From Candidatus Kuenenia stuttgartensis (GTDB lineage: Bacteria > Planctomycetota > UBA1135 > UBA2386): 5,647 nucleotides of DNA. The position numbers and the translations under genes were made by a program. The stretch is from positions 1 through 5,647 of the forward strand of contig CAMAUH010000302.1 of assembly GCA_945861365.1 (NCBI GenBank). Direction: 5' to 3'. Below the pieces are notes generated by a model, which was not told the origin of the DNA, made no database searches, and was given only the letters and a program-made list of their open reading frames with translations. Below are positions 1 to 5,647 of the stretch, piece by piece. Within the stretch, counting starts at the first letter, position 1, and every line of letters starts with the position of its first letter.

Positions 1-920
1 GATTCGACGGTGGCGCCACCGGTGCCTGGGCCGGTCGCCGCGAACGACGCTGCCGGCGCATGCTCGATCTCGACCTGCAACGCCCGCAACTTCGCCTGCC
101 GGTCCTGGTCCCGCCACCACCACAGGAACTGCGCGGTCGGTGACCACCACCACGCGCCGGCCGCCGCTGCCGCGGTGTGCCGTTCGTCGCGCAACACGGC
201 AAGGCGCCCCACGGCCAGCAACTGCGGCCCGGTCGGCGCCGCATCGGCCAACCGCGCCCAGCTGCGCGGGAACCAGGCCGGCACGCCGAACGGCACGTTC
301 TCCTCGACCAGGGTCACCTCGTTGAAGCCGTCCAGGTTGACGATGCAGTCGAAGTGGCCACCGAGCATCGACAGCAACTGCACGACGAACAGCTGCTGCG
401 GCTGCTTCCAGCCACCGACCGCGAGGCGGACGATGTCGACCTGCTTGCCAGCCAGGGCCGGGCTGCGCTGCAGCGCCGCCGCCAGCGCCTCGGTGCCGTA
501 GAGGCCGAGCTGCAGTGCGACCGAGCCGCCGACGAGGCCGACCACGTAGCGATCCGGCCGCGCTTGCCGCAATGGCGGCGCGTCGTCGATGAACCCGAAG
601 CGCGAGATCGCATGCCCGTAGACGTCGCCAGCCGCGGCGTCGTCGACGTAGCCGAGGTACGGATGCAGCACGACACCCTGCCGAGCCGCCGCCTGCGCGG
701 CCGCCGTCGGGTCGGCTCCCACAGCCCCAGGCTCTAGCACCCGCAACCGCGCGGCCTGCGCGCCGCTCCAGGAGAACCGCTCGCCAGTGCCGAGCCAGTA
801 CGCCAGCCACCCACCGGCCTCGATCCCGGCGACGACCATCAGCAGCGCGAACGCGACGAACAGTGGGCGCCGGCGCCGCGTTGGCCGAGAACCGGCAGAC
901 AGTGGCGTAGCCGGCCCCAC
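1..920 (-). CDS. Membrane-anchored SGNH/GDSL-hydrolase-like protein, N-terminal part (cut by left edge)
   Basis: An open frame of 306 codons runs from a GTG at 920-918 to the left edge with no stop; the C-terminus is missing. The GTG shares one base with the stop of the upstream protease gene (TAGTG), which suggests translational coupling. The first in-frame ATG (839-837) lies inside the membrane segment and is an unlikely start. An Arg-rich stretch (residues 12-18, RPTRRRR) precedes a hydrophobic segment (about 19-43), giving a likely N-in signal anchor with the rest outside the cytoplasm. SGNH-like landmarks are HPYLGYV (86-92), a block-I-like GGSVA with candidate nucleophile Ser133, a block-II-like Gly in AVGGWKQPQQ (167-176), and a block-III-like GFNE with Asn200. 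The block-V Asp/His pair would lie beyond the window, so catalytic competence cannot be judged. In this family the usual reaction is ester hydrolysis or acyl transfer; the substrate is unknown. Two WWW triplets lie near residues 257 and 267. Confidence 0.8.
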   Translation of the reverse strand, partial: MGPATPLSAGSRPTRRRRPLFVAFALLMVVAGIEAGGWLAYWLGTGERFSWSGAQAARLRVLEPGAVGADPTAAAQAAARQGVVLHPYLGYVDDAAAGDVYGHAISRFGFIDDAPPLRQARPDRYVVGLVGGSVALQLGLYGTEALAAALQRSPALAGKQVDIVRLAVGGWKQPQQLFVVQLLSMLGGHFDCIVNLDGFNEVTLVEENVPFGVPAWFPRSWARLADAAPTGPQLLAVGRLAVLRDERHTAAAAAGAWWWSPTAQFLWWWRDQDRQAKLRALQVEIEHAPAASFAATGPGTGGATVE

Positions 921-2683
921 TACAGGATCGACACCTGGCAGCTGTTCGTCAGCGACATCGAAGTCGGCGGGACCATGCGCAGCGCCTGCAGGTAGACCGA
1001 CGTCCCGTGCAACGCGGCGTTGTTGGGCACCGGGATCTGCATCGACGCCTGACCGGCGGGGAACAGGAACGCACCGAGCACGGCCATCGAGGCCGAATCG
1101 AGATGCAGGTTGCGGTTCAAACCGATGGGCGTGTCGACCGCCGCGAAGCTGCCGGCGAGCGCGAAGATCGCGTTGCTGTCCGCATTCATGGCGACCTGGA
1201 TCACGCCACCGATCGACACTTCGGGCGACCCGACGGCCAACCCGTCGAAGATGCCCAGCGCCTGGAAGGCCGCGGCGAGGTCGGTGCGGCGACCGATCAC
1301 GTCCGGAGTGGTCGCGCCATGCGTGCGCAGGATCGCCAGCAGTTGCTGGTTGGTCAGCACTTGGCCGAGCTGGCGCTTGCAGGCGCCCTGGATCGCCGCC
1401 ACCACCGCCGCGATGTGCGGCGTCGCCGAAGACGTGCCCGTCGCGAGTTGTGTGTACGCCTGCAGGTCGTCGTTGTTGGGCCAGAAAAGGTCGCCATAGC
1501 CGCACGACACCACCTGCGCCCCCCAGCTGTGCGCGTCGATGCGCGCGCCCCAGTTGCTGAAGGAAGCCCGCTGCAGCGCGCCAGCGTTCGAGGCACCGAC
1601 CATGATCGCGCCGGAATCGCGGAAGTTGCGATCGAAGCGCCCGAACAGCGCCGGGTCGTCGAGGCTGCGGTTGCCGTTGCCGGCCGGCACCACGACGTGA
1701 CGACCGTTGGCCGTCACCGTCAGCGTGGCGTCGAACACGGATTGCAGGAACTCGACCGGCAGCCACGTTCCCGGGCCGAGACCCGGGACCAGCAACATCA
1801 ACACCGCCAACACCACGTCGCCGGGCTGGCTGTTGGCGAGGGCCAGCGCCAACGAACTCTCGAAACCGCCGCTGACGTCCATGCCGATGAACTTCGGGGC
1901 GACGAGATCCGCGAGTCCCGTGATGCCGTAGATGTTGCGGTCGGCGCAGACGATCGAACAGCCGGACAGCGCGTGCCGCGACTGGAACGCATCGGGAATC
2001 GGCACCGGCCCGAGGAAGTTCGCGGCGACCAGCTTGCCGACGTCTTCGTGGCCGAGGAAGTACGACTCCTCGATCATGCGCAGGCCGATGCCCTGGCCGC
2101 GCGCGCCGAACACTCCGGCGACGAGGCGCGCACCGTGCCCGAGCGGCGTCGGATCGTGCGAGTTCTGCAGCGCGGTGAACGACGGCGTGGTCGGCGGGAT
2201 GTCGTCCAGGCGCGGTGCTTCGGCCGACGCGGGCACGAAGCGCCCTTCCGGATGCACGTGCTCGACCAGCGGCTCGCTGCGCAACGCCGCGATCAGCGCT
2301 TCGCTGGCGGCGATGCCGTCCGTGCGCAACCGGAACCACAGGCCGAGATGTCCGGGGCGACGGCCCGCCGGCAGCACCGCGCAGGCGTGCGCGTGCCAGG
2401 CGTCGAGCTGCGCACGCGGCACCGAACCGACCAACGGCTCGGCGCGGGCGGTGCGGAACCAGCGCGCCACCGCGCCGAGGTCGGTTCCGGCGCGCGACAC
2501 CAGCTCGCCAGCGCGCAGTTCCGCGTCGGTGCCTTCGGCCAACTTGACGCAGACGCGGTCGACGTGGAACGCGCGCGGGTCTGGCGCCAGCAATTGCTCG
2601 AGGGACTGCTGCGATGCGGCCATCGCGCACAGGGAGATCAAGGTCGCGAAGGCGACCACGCAGCGGGCGAGCACGGATTGCAT
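920..2683 (-). CDS. Secreted subtilisin-like serine protease (S8 family) with divergent active-site motifs
   Basis: This 587-residue preproprotein has a signal peptide (residues 1-22; hydrophobic core followed by A-M-A, signal peptidase I type) and a probable inhibitory propeptide (about 40-150, ending EPLVEHVHPEGRFVPA). The S8 catalytic domain spans about 180-475, followed by a beta-rich C-terminal module (about 483-587). Subtilase landmarks are the nucleophile Ser418 in GTSSATPH and the oxyanion Asn336 in PAGNGN. The position equivalent to the catalytic Asp is Glu205 (MIEESYFLGHED). The candidate catalytic His is His237, in HALSG rather than the usual HGTxxxG. The Glu205-His237 spacing of 32 residues equals Asp32-His64 of subtilisin. 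The protein probably cleaves extracellular or periplasmic proteins; the substrate is unknown. The C-terminal module has IPVPNN (550-555) and LTN (578-580), resembling C-terminal modules I recall on planctomycete secreted proteins. The ATG at 2683 is chosen because it starts directly at the signal peptide; no Shine-Dalgarno sequence precedes it. Family assignment is secure, but activity is less so. Confidence 0.92.
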   Translation of the reverse strand: MQSVLARCVVAFATLISLCAMAASQQSLEQLLAPDPRAFHVDRVCVKLAEGTDAELRAGELVSRAGTDLGAVARWFRTARAEPLVGSVPRAQLDAWHAHACAVLPAGRRPGHLGLWFRLRTDGIAASEALIAALRSEPLVEHVHPEGRFVPASAEAPRLDDIPPTTPSFTALQNSHDPTPLGHGARLVAGVFGARGQGIGLRMIEESYFLGHEDVGKLVAANFLGPVPIPDAFQSRHALSGCSIVCADRNIYGITGLADLVAPKFIGMDVSGGFESSLALALANSQPGDVVLAVLMLLVPGLGPGTWLPVEFLQSVFDATLTVTANGRHVVVPAGNGNRSLDDPALFGRFDRNFRDSGAIMVGASNAGALQRASFSNWGARIDAHSWGAQVVSCGYGDLFWPNNDDLQAYTQLATGTSSATPHIAAVVAAIQGACKRQLGQVLTNQQLLAILRTHGATTPDVIGRRTDLAAAFQALGIFDGLAVGSPEVSIGGVIQVAMNADSNAIFALAGSFAAVDTPIGLNRNLHLDSASMAVLGAFLFPAGQASMQIPVPNNAALHGTSVYLQALRMVPPTSMSLTNSCQVSIL

Positions 2684-2707
2684 CGTGTGGGTTCGGGCGA
2701 GCGGGAC

Positions 2708-2716
2708 AGCTTACCA
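2708..2716 (-). promoter_or_regulatory. Weak candidate extended -10 promoter element upstream of the protease gene
   Basis: The 87-nt gap between the lipoprotein stop and the protease ATG is mostly G/C. On the minus strand it contains TGGTAAGCT, about 25 nt before the ATG. This has a TGn extension and keeps the T, A and final T of the -10 consensus TATAAT (3 of 6 matches). No -35 hexamer sits at 17-nt spacing. If used, it would give a leader of under 25 nt with no Shine-Dalgarno sequence. The rest of the gap holds only a 12-bp G/C palindrome (2751-2762), with no T-run and no RNA gene that I can see. Confidence 0.2.
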
Positions 2717-2770
2717 CGCGATCCCCGGCCGCCACCGCACGATGCCATCGCCGCCGCGGCGGATCGGCCG

Positions 2771-5077
2771 CTACAGCGGCGTGTTGCCGACCGGATAGCG
2801 CTGCCAGTCGGCGTGGTCGAAGTGCCACCATTCGCTGGCGTTCACCGTGAATCCCGCCGCCTCCATCGCTTGCCGCAACAGGTCGCGGTGCCAGCGCTGC
2901 CGCGACGTGCCGCCCGGATAGCGCGGATAGGCACGCGGCGTGAACTCGTCGAACTCGCTCGGCATCACCACCGGCTCCCCGGTCGCGAGGTCGTACAGCG
3001 TCAGGTCGACGGCACAGCCGCGGTTGTGGCGCGAACCGTGCGCCGGGTCGGCGACGAACTCGCGCAGCGCCGGCGGCGTCGCTTCCCAGAACACCTTCGT
3101 CACCGACCACGGCCGGTAGGCGTCGAAGACCCACAGCCCGAGCCCGTGCGACGCCAACGCGCGGTGCACGCCGAGCAGTGCAGTCGCCGCGGGCCGCTGC
3201 AGCAGCGCGCGCGCCGTCGCCGGGTAGACCGGTGCCCCGACGACGTTGTCGGCCGTCGCGTAGCGCAGGTCGATGCGCAGGGTCGGATCGAGCCCCGCCA
3301 GATCGACCAGGTCGGCCGCGCGCTCGCTCGGCAGCACCGGCGGGCTCGCCCGCACCGCCTCGGCGAGCAGTTCGGCGACCGGGCGCTGCGGGGTGATGCG
3401 GAAGCCAGTCGCCGCCAACGGGCGCCGCGGGAACCGCGCGCCGCCGACGACCGCGGCGACCACGTCGCCCGCCGCATCACGTTCGAAGCGCAGCGGATCG
3501 CCGCCGTACATGCCGGGCGGGAACACGTAGCTGTCGGGGCCGAGGCGATCCGGCAGATCGCGCACCACCCATTCGATCAGCACCCCGAGCTGGCCTTCGT
3601 CCTCGTAGACGACGAGCACATCGTGGTCCCAGCCGTACTCGCCGAGCAACGGCGCCAACTCCACCGGGCTCGCCGGCGGCCTGCTGTCTTCCCGCACGTA
3701 GAACTCCTGGCCGTCGTGCAACCGACCGTCGTCGAGCTCGACCAACCGCCGGTCGCCGATCGACAGCGGATCGTCGCTGACCAACCCGCCGTCGGCGGCG
3801 ACCCGCAGCCGCGTGCGCACGCCGAGGTTCGGGTCGTAGAACAGGTCGTCACCTTCCGCGTACAGATGCACGTGGTTGCTGCCGCATCGCCAGCGGCCAG
3901 CCAGGCGGCGCGCCCGTTCGGCGCCCACCGGCTGCGGGAACGCGACCGCGGGGGGCACGTTGCCGGAGCTGCCGGCGAGCGCCAACACCAACGCGCGATC
4001 GGCGATCGACTCGGCGACCGCGTTGGCGAAGTCCTTGGTGCACACGACGGCCACCGCGATGCCCGCTTCCGGCAGCGCGCGCAGCGTCGACGCGAAGCCG
4101 TAGACCGCGCCATCGTGGCCGACGCGGCGCTGCCCGGCGAAGTCCTGCACGAAGAAGCCGAGGCCACAGCCGCTGCTGCCGCCTTCGGGCAACGCCCACA
4201 TCGCCTGCTGGCTGGCCGGCAACAACACCGTGCGCGGCGCGAAAAGCAGCCAACTGCGCGCGAAGAGCACCAGGTCGGTCACCGTGCTGCGCAGTTCCGC
4301 TGCCGGCGGGTAGCCGAACGCGAAGGTCGGCGTCGGGATCGACCGCCCGTCGTAGGTCCACATCACGCCGGCGGCCGCGCGCGCCAGCAGGTCCGGGCGC
4401 GCGGCGAAGTCGCTGTCGCGCAGGCCGAGCGGCGCCAGCACCAGTTCGCGCACCGCGTCCGCGAACGGCTTGCCGGTCACGCGCTCGACCACCGCGCCGA
4501 CGATCGCCACGCCGTGGTTGCTGTACTTGAACGCGCTGCCGGGCGCGTGCACCAGGGTCGTGTCGTTGAGGCTCTGCACCGTCGTCGCGAGCGACGGCTC
4601 GCTCGGGTCGAAGTAGTGGCCGACCGGCCCCTCGCGCACGAGGCCGCCGCGGTGGCCCATCAACTGCCGCAGCGTCAGCGCACCATCGAACGGATTGCGC
4701 GGCGCGAACTCCGGCAGGTAGCGCGCCACCGGTGCGTCGAGGTCGAGCTGGCCACGCTCGGCGAGCACCATCGCCGCGGTATCGGTGTAGAGCTTGCTGA
4801 TCGAGGCGACCCGGTGCACCGCGTCCGCCGGCATCGGCGGGCCGCCGGGCCGCTGCACGCCGAAGCCCGCCGACCACGTGCGCGCCAGACCGCTGGCGGG
4901 ATCGACGTGCAACACCGCCACGCAGATGCCGGGCACGCCCTGTTCCCGCAGCTGCCGCTCGACGAACGGCGGCAGCGCCGCGGCGACCGCATCGAGCACC
5001 GGCTCCGGAGCGGGCGACGTCACGCAGGCGCCGAGCGCGAGCAAGCCGCACGCCGCCCATCGGCTGCGCCGGCGCAT
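2771..5077 (-). CDS. Lipoprotein fusing a class-C beta-lactamase-like serine hydrolase to a VanX-type D-Ala-D-Ala dipeptidase
   Basis: The 768-residue protein begins with an Arg-rich N-region and a hydrophobic stretch ending in lipobox L-G-A-C (Cys18), predicting a lipid-anchored envelope protein. Residues about 35-365 form a penicillin-binding/class-C-type serine hydrolase with Ser92-x-x-Lys95 (SISK), Tyr185-x-Asn187 (YSN) and His321-x-Gly323 (HDG, the KTG equivalent). Residues about 390-560 resemble two lipocalin-like extension domains, opening with LAGRW (392) and LLGEYG (477). Residues about 565-768 match VanX/M15D dipeptidases: RYAT (605-608), AYRPW with Arg655, SRHNRGCAVD with zinc ligands His684 and Asp691, and EWWHF with catalytic Glu749 and zinc ligand His752. 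All key residues of both active sites are present. The VanX family hydrolyses D-Ala-D-Ala. The N-terminal domain may be a DD-peptidase, esterase or beta-lactamase; sequence alone cannot decide. It starts 2 nt after the SMC stop, with no Shine-Dalgarno sequence, so coupled translation is plausible. The fusion architecture is one I recall from other bacteria. Confidence 0.93.
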   Translation of the reverse strand: MRRRSRWAACGLLALGACVTSPAPEPVLDAVAAALPPFVERQLREQGVPGICVAVLHVDPASGLARTWSAGFGVQRPGGPPMPADAVHRVASISKLYTDTAAMVLAERGQLDLDAPVARYLPEFAPRNPFDGALTLRQLMGHRGGLVREGPVGHYFDPSEPSLATTVQSLNDTTLVHAPGSAFKYSNHGVAIVGAVVERVTGKPFADAVRELVLAPLGLRDSDFAARPDLLARAAAGVMWTYDGRSIPTPTFAFGYPPAAELRSTVTDLVLFARSWLLFAPRTVLLPASQQAMWALPEGGSSGCGLGFFVQDFAGQRRVGHDGAVYGFASTLRALPEAGIAVAVVCTKDFANAVAESIADRALVLALAGSSGNVPPAVAFPQPVGAERARRLAGRWRCGSNHVHLYAEGDDLFYDPNLGVRTRLRVAADGGLVSDDPLSIGDRRLVELDDGRLHDGQEFYVREDSRPPASPVELAPLLGEYGWDHDVLVVYEDEGQLGVLIEWVVRDLPDRLGPDSYVFPPGMYGGDPLRFERDAAGDVVAAVVGGARFPRRPLAATGFRITPQRPVAELLAEAVRASPPVLPSERAADLVDLAGLDPTLRIDLRYATADNVVGAPVYPATARALLQRPAATALLGVHRALASHGLGLWVFDAYRPWSVTKVFWEATPPALREFVADPAHGSRHNRGCAVDLTLYDLATGEPVVMPSEFDEFTPRAYPRYPGGTSRQRWHRDLLRQAMEAAGFTVNASEWWHFDHADWQRYPVGNTPL

Positions 5078-5079
5078 GG

Positions 5080-5647
5080 TCAGCTGAACCCGACCGCTTC
5101 TTCGCCGGCGATGCGCTGCTTCTTCGCCGGATCGGGCTTGCCCGCCGCCGGCACAGCGCCTTCCTGGAAGCTGTCGACTTCCTGCATCGACACCGCGATG
5201 CGCGAGCTGACGCCGCGCCGCTGCATCGTGATGCCATAGAGCACCTGGCAGTCGGCCATCGTGCGCTTGTGGTGCGTGACGATGCAGAACTGCGTCTGCG
5301 CGGTGAAGTCCCGCAGCACGCGCAGGAAGCGCTCGACGTTGGTCTCGTCGAGGGCGGCGTCGACCTCGTCGAGGATGCAGAACGGGCTCGGCCGCACCTT
5401 GAACAACGCGAACAGGATCGCGACCGCGGTCAGCGAGCGCTCACCACCGGACAGCAGGTTGATCGACTGCAGCTGCTTGCCGGGCGGTTGCGCGACGATC
5501 TCGATGCCGGCCTCGAGCAGGTCCTCCTCCATGTTCGACAGGAACATGTCGGCTTTGCCGCCCTGGAACAGCTTGCGGAAGATCTCTTGGAAGTTCTTCC
5601 GCGCCTCGTGGAACGTCGTCTCGAACAGCGTCTTCGACTCGGCTTCG
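5080..5647 (-). CDS. smc: Chromosome segregation protein SMC, C-terminal ATPase-head end (cut by right edge)
   Basis: The last 188 residues of an SMC ATPase are visible; the gene continues beyond the right edge, so the N-terminal Walker A half, coiled coil and hinge are missing. Numbering visible residues from the edge: NFQEIFRKLFQGGKADMFL (18-36) is the conserved entry into the C-terminal head. LLSGGERSLTA (64-74) is the ABC signature motif. FCILDEVDAALDE (89-101) contains Walker B with catalytic Glu94 and the D-loop. VTHHKRTM (123-130) carries the switch His. The reading frame is open upstream of the internal ATG at 5547, and conserved SMC sequence extends through it, so that ATG is not the start. 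SMC dimers bind and compact DNA, normally with ScpA/ScpB, during chromosome segregation in the cytoplasm. About 30 poorly conserved residues follow the core before the TGA at 5082-5080. Family assignment is very secure. Confidence 0.96.
   Translation of the reverse strand, partial: EAESKTLFETTFHEARKNFQEIFRKLFQGGKADMFLSNMEEDLLEAGIEIVAQPPGKQLQSINLLSGGERSLTAVAILFALFKVRPSPFCILDEVDAALDETNVERFLRVLRDFTAQTQFCIVTHHKRTMADCQVLYGITMQRRGVSSRIAVSMQEVDSFQEGAVPAAGKPDPAKKQRIAGEEAVGFS

Noticed and set aside
314..676. Minus-strand ATG-initiated frame of 120 codons inside the SGNH-like gene.
   Set aside because: It lies in another frame of the real gene, and its Ser/Arg/Ala/Thr-rich composition with Cys runs is typical of a GC-rich shadow frame.
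177..737. Plus-strand open frame of 186 codons near the left edge.
   Set aside because: It mirrors the SGNH-like gene in the same codon register and ends where that gene uses a CTA Leu codon. The opposite strand shows a signal anchor and SGNH motifs; this frame shows none.
2751..2762. 12-bp perfect palindrome ccgccgcggcgg in the gap between the lipoprotein and protease genes.
   Set aside because: It has no loop and no following T-run, so it is not a convincing intrinsic terminator. Such G/C palindromes arise easily at this base composition, and a regulator site cannot be supported from one copy.
2771..5077. Reading the dipeptidase domain as evidence of a vancomycin-resistance (van) operon.
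   Set aside because: There is no VanH, VanA-type ligase, or VanR/VanS next to it. The domain is fused to a serine hydrolase and carries an export signal, unlike cytoplasmic VanX in resistance clusters.
1007..5239. A 1410-codon plus-strand open frame covering two minus-strand genes, the gap between them and the end of SMC.
   Set aside because: It is exactly in codon register with the lipoprotein and protease genes (and the gap between them preserves the frame). Antisense stops would need sense codons TTA, CTA or TCA, which are avoided in this G/C-ending codon usage. Its translation is Arg/His/Ala-rich low-complexity sequence without domains, while the opposite strand encodes clear families.
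5080..5547. A separate 155-residue ABC-ATPase-like protein starting at the ATG at 5547.
   Set aside because: The frame stays open to the right edge and encodes conserved SMC residues upstream of that ATG (NFQEIFRKLFQGGKAD), so this is the tail of a longer SMC gene.

Overview
This is a GC-rich bacterial window in which all four genes lie on the minus strand and read from right to left. In order of transcription they are: the 3' end of a chromosome-segregation SMC ATPase (cut by the right edge); a lipoprotein that joins a class-C-type serine hydrolase to a VanX-type D-Ala-D-Ala dipeptidase; a secreted subtilisin-family (S8) protease with unusual active-site motifs; and the 5' part of a membrane-anchored SGNH-hydrolase-like protein (cut by the left edge). 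Nothing on the plus strand looks real. Its long open frames, one of about 4.2 kb, are mirror images of the minus-strand genes.

Layout: the SMC stop and the lipoprotein start are separated by 2 nt. The lipoprotein and the protease are separated by 87 nt, the only real intergenic space. The protease stop and the GTG start of the next gene overlap by one base (TAGTG). The SMC/lipoprotein pair and the protease/SGNH pair are therefore probably two co-transcribed or translationally coupled units. They may form one operon, because I see no terminator in the 87-nt gap. No start codon has a convincing Shine-Dalgarno sequence.

Organism: I infer a Planctomycetota-like genome with low to moderate confidence. 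The reasons are high GC with strong G/C third-position bias, starts without Shine-Dalgarno sequences, and a C-terminal module on the protease (an IPVPNN element and an LTN element near the end) that I recall from secreted proteins of GC-rich planctomycetes. The HPYLGYV-type SGNH protein also fits. No rRNA or other phylogenetic marker is present; the SMC fragment would be the best one to test.

Function: three of the four products are predicted to leave the cytoplasm or be membrane-anchored. One is a probable peptidoglycan-peptide-processing lipoprotein, one a secreted protease, and one a membrane-tethered hydrolase-like protein. They have no obvious functional tie to SMC beyond adjacency. I see no mobile element, CRISPR array, RNA gene or defence system, and no strong evidence for an undescribed system. 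The most notable points are the atypical Glu/His/Ser triad of the protease and the two-enzyme fusion in the lipoprotein.
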